A program made the translations under genes and the position numbers. A stretch of DNA of 64,000 nt from contig VSDK01011661.1 in NCBI GenBank assembly GCA_009767595.1, positions 88,057 to 152,056 on the forward strand, given 5' to 3'. This DNA comes from Symbiodinium kawagutii (Eukaryota > Sar > Dinophyceae > Suessiales > Symbiodiniaceae). Numbering within the stretch: position 1 is the stretch's first letter; every line of letters begins with the position of its first letter. Below the pieces are notes generated by a model. The model saw only the letters and a list, made by a program, of their open reading frames with translations, did not search any database and had not been told where the DNA came from. Below are positions 1 through 37,200 of this stretch, one piece after another.

Positions 1-1328
1 ACGCAGGAAAGATATCTTTTCATTTGAAGGGTCTTGAATTTGGTAAGGCTCTTTGACTGAAAATAGGCAAGCCAGATGTGGGTTCTGGTAGGCGGACCTC
101 GCACCGACCCTTGAACCGTCCGATCCCCTCACCTCAAGATCCCCTGCAGTTTTGGTTGTCCCCTTGAATGTAGTGACACACACACACACACATGAGGTTG
201 AACATAGTATACTATTTGGTTTTCCTTCCAAATGTAGCACTGCATACATCTTTGGCTAGACAGGGTGCCATTGGAGTTTTGAATAGGCCGAGTGGTGTGT
301 GCCAATGGGATTTGCTTACTGTAAAGTGCATCACAAGTTATCGTTTTCACCCCAGGGTGCGGATTGAAGCGTTTCAAATCACATGTTCCCGGAACGTTCT
401 TAAGAACGCTACGCCATTGGGTTTCACAATAAAAATAGAGGTTGATATTTAAAGCAAACGCATTGATTATTTATAATTAATTGTTAATTACGTATTTTGT
501 GGACCCTTAGGATCCATGCAGGGGTTGTTTGGGGGTTACTTTTTTGAACTTTTCCCCGAGCGCGGGGGCCGGTGTGTGATCTTACACGGAATAGGGCACT
601 GCAGCACCGAGTAAGGATTGGTCATGGCCTAATGAGATTGGCTAACAAAAATGTTAATTATGGTTTCAGAGTTGCTGATGGGCTGAAGAGTGGTTGATGA
701 TGGCTGGCGATAGGCCAAAATTGTTCATATTGGCGAGGAAATTTATTGCTGTTGAAACATCGTTGATGACGTTGAAAAGTAGCTACTCATGCTCAACAGG
801 GGGATGAAACGAGGGAGAGACACCGAGATGCTAGGAAGAGATATGTTTGACCATGATCAACTGTGCACAACCTGCTGAAAAGTAGGAAGAACTGCCACAT
901 TCATGTGAGATTTTTTTTAGGCAGGTCGCATTATCATCGCCAGATCGAGGTGAGTATTCCATTGACCCATTTGCTGATTTGGGGTCCATGGCCATTCCTG
1001 AGCAGGTCAAGGTGCTTGTTGATTTCAGAACAGATGCGTTTGGACGTTTCTCGGTATCTTATGATTTCTTCATCGAACTATTCATACTGTTATTCAGAGT
1101 TGTTCATATAATTTAATTTAGCTTTTCAAATAGTTCCATTTTATCATAATTGGTCATATATGCATTCAAATAGTTTCATGTAGTTATCCATATCATATAA
1201 CTATTTTTTGTTTTTGTTATAGCAAGACATTTCCATATATACAATTTATGTCGATAACACCTCAGACCGATCATGAACTCCTCAGGATATCTATTCATTC
1301 CTCAATGTATCCAATGTGTTGCCGATTA
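1..1328. other. Unassigned AT-rich DNA
   Basis: No exon with a convincing acceptor, donor and frame was found here. It contains a CA dinucleotide run at 177-192 and otherwise unique AT-rich sequence. The short open frames at 192-452 and 863-1111 have no coding character. Confidence 0.5.
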
Positions 1329-1430
1329 GTGGTTTCTTGAAATGTGGGGGGGCCCAAACATGGTTGGCTTATTACTATAAACGGTTGATATTGGATAATT
1401 TAGGGGTACCCCTATTTTGAGAAACACCTA
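1329..1430. mobile_element. F1 inverted-repeat element (MITE-like)
   Basis: The left end GTGGTTTCTTGAAATG and the right end CCCCTATTTTGAGAAACACC are inverted copies of each other. Between them lies the family core TGGTTGGCTTATTACTATAA and the subterminal palindrome GGGGTACCCC. There is no coding capacity. The 45 bp to its right (TTGCATCAAAACTATTC and following) recur beside the F1 copy at 7461-7564. Confidence 0.75.
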
Positions 1431-3440
1431 CTTGCATCAAAACTATTCTAATCTAATTCGATCAATCTCTATGCATCTTTTGCCCACTGTGGAGCTAATT
1501 TTATAGTAAATTTTACCGTTTTTTTGTGCACACAAATAGGTGGTGGTTTCCAACATGTTTATGTTCAATCTTGAGCATAATGGCACATGATGGCTTCTCA
1601 AAGACTTGTGCATGTGGCAATGTTGCCCACCAACCAGGTGAGTGCTTCGCGGAAAACAATCATCCACAAACCTTGCCGGGATTCAGATGACTCAGATGTT
1701 CCACTTGAAGTCAGTCGTCTGACTGCGCTCCACTGCTGAGTGATTCACATATTTCTCGCCACTTCGTGCGCTTCACCGCAGCGCACCGCTCCTGTTTTGG
1801 CACAGTAACTTTCCAGGTGCCGGTGCCTGTGTTCAGCCGCGAACACGCCTGAAGTCACCGTGTTGTGGTTTCGGCTCGGCTGAGCCCTGGTAGCTCTGGC
1901 TGGATCCTCAGCTGAAACGAAGGTTTCAACTCGACCTTTTCAAACTCCCCCCAACAAAAGTCATTTCAAAACAATAGCTGGCCACAGGATACCGTACCTC
2001 AGGATGTCTCGGTGCTTGGAGATTTTGGGCCACAAAACCCTAGTTGTTGAAGTGTCACTGTAGAATGAGTGCATTTTTTGATCAGCCAATTGAACCAACA
2101 CTACCAACCCGCAACAACCGTTGAAACGGGATCATCTTTCGGTGGTGATTTCTCTTAAGCATGGAGATCCAGTTGTGGCTGGTGACTAACCTCAGAGCGA
2201 GCTTGTCGGGTTACTAAGCCACTGAGGATTCCTAGCAGTTTCCCTGGCTCATGGTATCCCTTATGGTTGAGCCAGCAGTGGCAATGGTTGATGATGTTCA
2301 GAGTTCACACATGATGAATGATGGCTAAAGCTAGTTAACGAGCTGAGCATTGAGTGGCTAATGGTGGTTAAGCTGATTCATAGCAGCTAGTCTTTCAGAT
2401 AATCAGAGTGCATTTGCTGACCATAGTAGTGGCAGGGGATCATGAATTGTTTTCTTCGGATTGAGCATGCCACATTTGTCTGGTTGTTAGTGTATTTGGG
2501 ATAGTTGGTTGATTGAGTATATGTTGGGGATGGGTACACTCGCCACCAACAATCAGATTTGTTCCATCCATAGGTGGTTTCAAAGGTACCAGAATTGTGA
2601 GAAACGGATTCAGTATATATGTTTCCATCCATCTCTCAAACATATCATGGTTTCTGAAAATAGGGGTACCCCCAGTTGTCATCCAGCTTACAAACTATTG
2701 ATATAGTAATAAACCCCATCATAACTCGGGGTTTTCCCATTTCCTAGCATGAGAAGCCCCCATATAGGAGTTGTTTAATCCTTGTTGTTGGTGATTATCC
2801 CCTATTAATCCATATTGTGAATCATTTGTGTGTGAATCATTATTGTTTAATCCTATACTAATCTCCTATTTATTTCCGAGATTTCAGGTGGTTTCAGAGA
2901 TCTGAAGGATTTTCCATCCAGTGCGACCTGAGGCTGATGCAACCAGCAGGTTGGGCCGGTTTTTAGGCTTCAAAAGATGGGTTATATCTATTTTAATGGG
3001 TAGACCAGCCATAACTGCCGGATTTTCCCAGATTTTATAGAATCACATCCATTTACAAGCTATATGCAAATGATTGCGAACTGGGGGCCAACAGTTCAAT
3101 CTTCGTTGACGGCAAACTGGTTGATGCCGACTGTACTTAATTTCCCATTCATAAACCATGATGGCCGATTGCTGATCAGTGGCAAGCATTAGGCTCCCTT
3201 TGACTCTCATGTTTGAAGTTGGTCCTGCGAGGGGCTACCAGACCCTTGCTGGTTGAATGGTTGCTCGTGTGCTTAGTTGGTTGGTGTGTTCTTCGATTGT
3301 CTTGTTCTTTGAGATGTTTTTACATAGACATCAAGATTTGAGTTGTTTATAGAACATGTCCAAGTGTAATCATTTATGGTAAACATCAATTTATGCAATA
3401 TTTATAAGTATCAAGTAAAGCAATTTAGACTTGTTTAATC
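1431..3440. other. Unassigned DNA with one F1 half-element
   Basis: A lone F1 left half (TCTGAAAATAGGGGTACCCC) lies near 2652-2706. GC-richer blocks at 1690-1930 may hide exons but no frame with matching splice sites stood out. Nothing else is recognisable. Confidence 0.4.
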
Positions 3441-3465
3441 TATATCTATATATATATATATATAT
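3441..3465. repeat. TA dinucleotide run
   Basis: Simple TA microsatellite, one of several in the window (also 18745-18769, near 30991-31031, 62472-62490 and 62645-62666). Confidence 0.9.
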
Positions 3466-3715
3466 GTATGTTTAGAAAGTATTTTATGCAACAAACCCAT
3501 TGTTGTCACATCCTTCGCTATGTCACCTAACGCTAGTTGTAACGGGTTGCAACGGCTTCTTCTGACCACTTAGCAGGCACGTGCATGAGCGCACTTTTTT
3601 CCAGCTGAAACCACAACTGGTTTTTCCACTGGACACTTTTTTTGTTCAGTTTTTGTTTCCCAGACCTGGCAAAATCGTCGAGGAAAATGGCAAATAATCT
3701 AAGACAACTGGAAAA

Positions 3716-3890
3716 TCAACTGGTTGGTGGTTTGATTGACCTTTTGCGATAGGGGATGATCGCGATTCATAGGGAATGGTTAAACAGCTATGATTGTTGG
3801 TGGTTTGCTTGACATGTTTGCCAGTCTTAGTATTAACTTAAATGTTTGGTGACAAGAAGATTCCTGACAGGGGTTACAACCACCAACCAG
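3716..3890. mobile_element. Degenerate F4 element(s)
   Basis: CTGGTTGGTGGTTTGATTGA at the left and ACAACCACCAACCAGC at the right are the F4 ends in inverted order, with an extra internal left end at about 3797. It appears to be two overlapping or nested copies. Confidence 0.5.
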
Positions 3891-3904
3891 CTTGCTTTTT
3901 CCAA

Positions 3905-4018
3905 TGATTGATGCGTTGGGCGATCGTTTGCCAGCGAAAAAACTCGCGCTTCTGGGTCGGTTTCCCACCCCCTCGAGGGTCGCATGGCGCTGTTTGAAGA
4001 GAAAATGCAGTTGGAACA
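3905..4018 (+). CDS. Possible exon, product unknown
   Basis: A GC-rich block stays open in one + frame with a balanced residue mix (contains HPLEGRMALFEEKMQLEHG) and then meets TAG. A GC donor before the stop is possible. No partner exon was found and other frames are also open, so this is only a candidate exon upstream of gene A. Confidence 0.22.
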
Positions 4019-4250
4019 TGGCTAGAGATATGGGTCTCTACCAAGCCATGAGGTAACCAATATGCCCCACCAAAAAAGGATCATTTCACTAAGAAACCAT
4101 TGGTTTTAGAGGTGCATTGATTTAACTGGTACATTTTAGGGGTACCACGGCCACCATCTTTGCTGGTCATTGATTTCAGCCGGCTGAATGAGAGGAAACG
4201 ATCATTAATATGCGATGTAAACCGCCCTTGTTTGAACCCTTGAAGATACT

Positions 4251-4292
4251 ATCATATCATATCATATATCATATCATATCATATCATATCTA
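4251..4292. repeat. ATATC pentanucleotide repeat
   Basis: About eight tandem copies of ATATC with one irregular unit. Confidence 0.9.
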
Positions 4293-4812
4293 TTATTTTT
4301 GTACTTGCTGTGCTTCCGGTTGCCATGAGATAGTAGGAAATCAGCTGGTTTGCACCAGCCAGTTGTAAATGGGGTTGGTTCCCCACTATTTTATCACCAT
4401 TGCCGATTGCTCGGCGGCCAACATTCGCCAACGTCACATGATTGCCCAACGTTTCCGGCGCGGCCAACCCATGTGGGCAGTTTGCTGCATGCAGACGACA
4501 CACATCGGAAGCTCCTGGCTTGAATCGCCCCAAAAAATCAGCGGCAGTTGGTTGTTGCGGTGGTTGTGTTGGAGAAGTGCTCGATATTTTGGATAGTCAA
4601 CCATAAACCCACAAAACCCCAAAGAGGTAGCCAAAAGAATCTTGGCTTTGGTGGTGGGCCAATGCAAGTATTCAGAATTGTTAAGTGCCATCAAGAATCA
4701 TTGTTTCAAACACATGAAATTCCAGCAGCAAGAGAAATCGACAAACCGGTCAGTGGTTTCATGCAATTTCATTTTCCCCAGCATTGACAAATGGTTGGTT
4801 GGTAGACCAATA

Positions 4813-4936
4813 TGGCAGTGTGTCACAACCTTGCCCCTGGCTCCCCCACCATTAACCATTGTTTCTGATGTTTTCCCTATTATTGTTGGTTATGATTCCC
4901 CATGAAATAGGTTGGTTAATATTGACCCAATTCGCC
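4813..4936 (+). mobile_element. F3 inverted-repeat element
   Basis: It begins TGGCAGTGTGTCACAACC, carries the family core TTAACCATTGTTTCTGATG and ends GGTTAATATTGACCCA. This is the F3 layout seen better at 13637, 14342, 32249 and 54210. Confidence 0.65.
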
Positions 4937-5576
4937 ATTTGTGTCATAGTCATGGTTCAACCACCAACCAGACAAATCTTCGTCATGGATGTTTCATTGA
5001 AGATCCTTAGAGCTGGCTCAAAGATGTTTGCCCGAGAGTCAGCAACGCTTGGTACTGGGGGCGGGTTGTTGTCTCCTTGATCAATGAGCATTATGCATCA
5101 GTAATTACTTCCCTCCCCATCAAGCGCTACAAATTATCATTAACAGTAGTGTGATTGGTCAGTTCTTCAAAAACATGTTCTGTGTTGTCGTTGCCGTTGA
5201 TAAGGTTGTTGTTTTGGAAATCGACCCATTCAACCATACTCAACCCGTAATGTATTTAAAACATTCCAATTCAAAAACATTAAACGTTAGTGGTTGATCA
5301 GTACACAGTCACTGGGGGCTGCAACGGAACCTGGCTGTTGGGTACCTCAACGTGACAAGGGATAGCTTCGATATCCAGGAAGTGCTACCAATCCACTCCA
5401 TGCATGGTGTTGGTAGATTTGCCTACAAAACTGGGGCAAGGTATTGGGGTACAGGTGGGTTTGTCGAAAATTGTGGTGTACCCCTAGTTCACCCCAAGCT
5501 GATTGGTGGTTCCTCAATTCTCAGTGGCCATGACTTGGGACCATCATGGCCATGGACAATCGAAAAATGTAGGTGC

Positions 5577-5681
5577 CTGGTTGGTGGTTTCAAACAATGT
5601 GCATTTTTCCTCGTGATTATCAACAAATGGCTGGTTTGACCAATGGTTTTCACGACGGGGTGGTGAGCACCACCAACTAGC
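5577..5681 (+). mobile_element. F4 inverted-repeat element
   Basis: Left end CTGGTTGGTGGTTTCAAAC, core CAACAAATGGCTGGTTTGAC, and right end GTGGTGAGCACCACCAACTA, the inverted end with substitutions. Confidence 0.75.
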
Positions 5682-6695
5682 ATGAGCAAGTAAGGGCCCC
5701 TAAAGAAGGTAGGTTTGACCTTCCAAAATATGGGTTATTCATGGTAGGTACTAGTAGGTACTGTAAATAGACCGGCATCATGGAGGATAGCCTGGCTATG
5801 CTCATTCCTGGTGCAAAAACCAGGAAGTCATAGGAGTCGGCGCACCAGTGGCGCGCGGCTGAAGCCGCGGTGATTGGTGCCCAAAGTTGGGGTCCCTAAA
5901 AGATCTTCTTTCAAATATGGGCTATTTCCAGGGCGTAGGAGTTCATTCACTAGGATAACTACCAGCTACTGTAGATGACGTGATTTTTTTTCTGCAGCGC
6001 AATGCAGTTCCACTATGTGGTGTCTACCTAACAGCAGTGAAAACACCAAGCCTGTTGATTGTGTCAGTTACCAGTATAAGCTAGAAAATTCATGTGTACT
6101 TTGTCACTGGATGGTATGCAATTACCATATATTTTTTGGTATATAATGCAGACAGATTCGTGTCTAACGTTAGTAACTGCGGCGCCTGCTGAAAATCTCA
6201 CCTTAAGAATACTGCTTGGTGGTTTTAATCGGTTGGTTGGTTGAACAATATTTTTTCATATGGGAAACCACCAACCAGAATAATATAGGTACAGTTCATT
6301 TGAAGGCATGTTGGATTTGCAGATAGCCCGTTTAGATTAGTGTGCTAGTCGCGGATTTTTTCATATCTATATCGATATGAATTAATCTGGGTGGCTTACA
6401 GACACTAACTTCGGTTTTCGCTGTTTTTTGTAAGGGATCTATTTGCGCATCCAACCTCTCCATGCATTCACCGGTCGCACCTTCACCAATCCTTCACCAT
6501 AATTATAGTTAATCCATCAATTCACCAGAAATGATTACTTGGTGGCTATTTTTTTTCGCTTATAGACACTAACTTAGGGATCTCTTTGTGCCACCAGCCA
6601 TAACAAACCAACATTAATTAGCCATAACCAGGCCACCAACCAAGCCACTTGTTGGTGTAATCCATCCACCAGGCACCCTTCACCAGCCATGGCAG
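5682..6695. other. Non-coding DNA with F2, F4 and F5 relics
   Basis: An F2 half (AAGAAGGTAGGTTTGACC) lies near 5704-5750. A short F4 copy lies at about 6216-6286, ending AACCACCAACCAG. Two pieces resembling F5 (CAGACACTAACTTCGG, then AAGGGATCT) lie at 6391-6445 and 6541-6595. No exon was identified. Confidence 0.45.
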
Positions 6696-33229
<26,534 letters not shown>

Positions 33230-33719
33230 GTTCTAAGCGGGTTTGCAAGCCATTGTGGTTACTGTATTATATGTAACCTAGCTGCTTGTTACCCTAGACG
33301 GTGGATATTCGAGGGAACTAGCCCCCAACTAATCCAAGAACTGCAACTGGTCCATCAACGACTCAGATGCTTTTCAGCTGTGATGCTGGGCGTTCATCGG
33401 CAGCAAAACACAAACACGGCGTTGGGGCGTCCATGCCACGGTGTAGCGTGGTGTTTGGGGATGTGAGGGAATCCCAAAAAAGGAGGAGTATCCGTTATTA
33501 ATTAGGGAGGACCTTTGAGATGTGCACCATCAAAAACCGATGGGTAGTTTCCCCACCGATGAAAGAGTTTTGGGATACGGCTGACCCATGTGGCCTTCCA
33601 AACATGCACCATGCGTACTGGATCGAGGCCTGGATGCCTGTGGGTGTTGACATGCTTCGGATAATGTCACGATGATTGAGCTGCCGCTAGCATCATCAGA
33701 AAGGACATGCACATACAGC

Positions 33720-33805
33720 CATGAGCAATCAAAACCTTCAAAAAGGTAGGTTTTTTTCCAAAATATTTGTTACAGCTTAGAAAGCGATGGTTTTGGGGGC
33801 TCATG
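33720..33805. mobile_element. F2 element, reverse orientation
   Basis: CATGAGCAATCAAAACCTTC ... GATGGTTTTGGGGGCTCATG. Confidence 0.85.
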
Positions 33806-33947
33806 GAGCAAGGTAGAAACCCGGCTAAGCAAAAAAGATCTTCACTAAGTTGGGCGAACGGACTGGTCAGGGAGTCTATACAACCAATAATCCAGCCGAG
33901 TATTTTGCAACATAGAGTTCGATATATCTATATTGCCGGTTAAACTG

Positions 33948-34043
33948 GTTGGTGGTTTGAGACATGTTTATTTTCCCAAATGTACTAACAAATGGTTGGT
34001 TGCTTGACTTGCGCATATTTTGCATGACGGGGTGGTTCAACAG
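33948..34043 (+). mobile_element. F4 element, right end truncated
   Basis: CTGGTTGGTGGTTTGAGACA, core AACAAATGGTTGGTTGCTTG, then GGGTGGTTCAACAG; the last bases of the inverted end are missing. Confidence 0.7.
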
Positions 34044-34174
34044 TAATGATCACTCTTAGCATCTACTAGCCATGATTGATCATTATATTTTGACTTACCA
34101 CTTTTACCATTAGTAACCATTGTTAGCCACTAGTTGTAGGGCTGTTGATTTTTTGCCGGAAAATTTGCACCCAG

Positions 34175-34235
34175 GTGCCAGTTCAAGCGCCACTGGTCAG
34201 GATCATGGCCCTGTGTACTTGGATGCCCCCACTTT
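34175..34235 (+). CDS. Gene B candidate exon
   Basis: CCCAG|GT then ASSSATGQDHGPVYLDAPT, ending at the donor GTATGT in phase 2, which fits the exon at 34380. Confidence 0.42.
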
Positions 34236-37200
34236 GTATGTGGTTGCATGGTAAAAAAGGGGGTCACAAGCTACTTTACCGCGTTATTTACCAAGGTAAG
34301 TGCAAGCTACCCCATGGTACTAAGCCATGGGGCCCCTAAGGCCAGTAATGCAAGGGGCCCCTCAGCCCAGTAGTGCCAGCGCTACCCCATGGTACCCCCG
34401 TACCCAGGGGCTGCAACCTGGCCAGGTGAAGAAGGAATTGGTTCCTGGGCGGCACGAAAACGTTAGTCACCAGGACAGCCAGTTGGCCATGGGTCAAGCA
34501 GTTGACCAACCAACAACAATGGTTAATAGTCTATGTTAGGGGATAATAAGCAATAATAGGGGATAATCGACCAACAACAATGGTTAACTAGCTGGTATAG
34601 AGGATAATAAGCAATAATACTGAGGATATACCAACTATAAATGGCTATAATAGGGGATAATCGACCAACAACAATGGTGAAGCCTAGCTGGTAATGGATA
34701 ATCAAAGGGGATAACAACGAGCAACTACATAGGGAATATACCAGCTATATATGGCTATGGGTCAATATTGACCATCAATAGTGGCTTATAATGACCAACC
34801 AAATCATAGGAAAACAATGGTTAATAATAGGGGAACCAGGGGGACTAAGGGTTTTGACCCACAGCCAGGTAACAGCAAGTTAAGGGGACCTAGATGAACC
34901 AAACTAGTTGAGGGACCAAAAAGGTTCCCTTGTTCACTTCGTTTGGTTCACTGTTGGGTAATAGCCACTTAAGGATACAACTAGCTCGTTACGGTGCGAT
35001 TAAGCAGAACTTCTTACTGGGGGCACTAAGTGTCCCTTGTAGTTTAGTCAGTTGAGGCGCTTACAATGGTCCGCTGGTGACGATGATCATGCGACCAATC
35101 TTTGCAGGAATATGCTCTTGACAAACAAAGCCTTGACAATCTCTGTTCTGTAGTTGAGAACAAACAACGTGACCTGGAGAAGCAATGCTGTGTAGATGAT
35201 ATAATTCGCAAGATGTTTCTTAGTCACGGTCTGAGAAGGTGCTTCTCCGTTTCTTAGGGGGTAGGCTTTCATTTTGCTTGTTTGGACATTGGACTGTTCC
35301 GCATTGTTGCTGTTTTGCCAGTGCTGATTTATTGTTGAAAAAAAAATAATCATCAGAAAAGAAGCTTGATCATCCTTGATCATGAAAATCCCCTATGTTC
35401 CCACAAGATGTCCCCATCTCCGATTAATGGAGTTCTTTAGAGCTGTCACATGGCAATGATGCACAATCACCCCAAGAATGGGACGATACTGCTTTCAAAA
35501 CCTGATGTACATGTCACATGTTTGAGCACAGACGCGGACACAGACATGTGTACATACTTACATAGATACAAAGATACTTTGGTACATTCATGTGCACATT
35601 CATATCGGATACTTCCTGTATGTACATTTTTAATTATATACACAAATATCATGAATTCATATGCATACGAATTCGATCTGAGTTCGTTTACTTGTCACTA
35701 CGTCGTTTGTCAATGAATCAATGCATTCCAGAAATCATTTTGTTTTCAACTCAAGGTCGTGCATTCATCAGCATGGCACATGAAACCGATATGGGTCTCA
35801 TGCCATGGAATTGCTTAGTATCACTTAGTTGGCCCATGGGGGATCATGGTGTAATTTTATGTTGATTACTCAGTGGAATCACGACATGAGCAGAGTTCAG
35901 ATGTGTAATTCGTTCCGGATGGATGGGAAGCTCCTCATTTTTCCTAGTCCAAAGAGCTTCTCAGGAGGCGAATTGGGAGGGCCAGGGCAGGGATGTTGGC
36001 ATTAGTCAGATCCCTGTGATGCCGACATAGCCCAACGGACTTCAATAAATGGTGTTTGTTTTACCAATGGTTCATCACTCATCAACCATTTGTCAACCAT
36101 CAATGCATGGTAGTAACTAGCAGTTTAACATGAAGATGAACCTTTGATTATGAGTTAAGATGATTGTAAATACTATATCGTTGCGAAGTATGTAATCTGG
36201 AATTGAATGTGATGCTTAGTGCCAAAGCAATGGTTTTCGTCAATAACAAAGATGTCTTCGTGTATTGCCAAGTAAGGACTGGTTGAGCAGTCAGCACCGT
36301 TGCAGTCACCAAGTGATCGTTAATCAAACCGTAACCTCATCAACAGAATCGTTCAATTGATCATTTTTACTATGATTGGTAGTCACCGTCACCAAAATCA
36401 TCACAATTCAGACATTGCCACATCTTATGAGTCATAGCAATTCATCTATCATCTTATTGATGATTAGTCATACTATTTGTGTTTGTTTACCCCATTGTGG
36501 ACCACGCCAGCTTATCATCCATGTTTTCATCATCGTCCATCGCGTCAATTTATTGATCACATCGTGATCATTCTATTGATCACATGAATTTATTGATCAT
36601 CCCAGTTGCTTTGTCATTAATGGTGATCACTATTTCTCAGTTGGTCACAAATGGTAAGTACCACTACCAGCTACCTATGGTTACCTCTCATTACCAGGTA
36701 ACATCATATCCACAGCCACCCTATGTACCTATCTTACCTATTTGATACGATCGGTCATGATTTTCCAATCTATACCTATCGTACCATTACCTATGTTTGG
36801 AACCACTAGCATTCAATTCATTACCAGTTATTGCCAGTTATTTCCGTACCTTTGATTTGTTGATGAACTCTGGAGATGGTAACTAGATTAGCGTCGCTAT
36901 CAATTCATTTGTCACCGTGTTGATTGAATCATTCGTCACCATTACCAGCTACCAATCATCCAATCATCACCTGTGGTGGTCTCGACCACGTTCACGAAGA
37001 TGCGCTCAGGACGATTAGGGCTGTTGCCTTGCTGGCTGGCGAGCATTGAGTGCCTGGTGCAGGGTTGAGAATGGTTCAGGATGATGATTATATATAGTGA
37101 TGTTTGATGGTTAATAGTGGTTAGTAGTGGTGAGTAGTGGTTAATGATGGCACATGAGGGTAATTGATGTTAATGATGATAATGATGCTTACTGATGGTG

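Larger units (their letters stand above)
33230..34174. other. Spacer between genes A and B
   Basis: Contains an F2 element (33720) and an F4 element (33948). The rest is unassigned. Confidence 0.45.

Noticed and set aside
4381..4534. GC-rich block open on both strands (for example RQRHMIAQRFRRGQP on +)
   Set aside because: No acceptor and donor pair could be fixed and neither frame joins a neighbour, so it is not listed as an exon.
35450..35865. Open frames of 88 and 91 codons
   Set aside because: AT-rich sequence with ACATACATAG-type low complexity and a Cys/Tyr-biased product.
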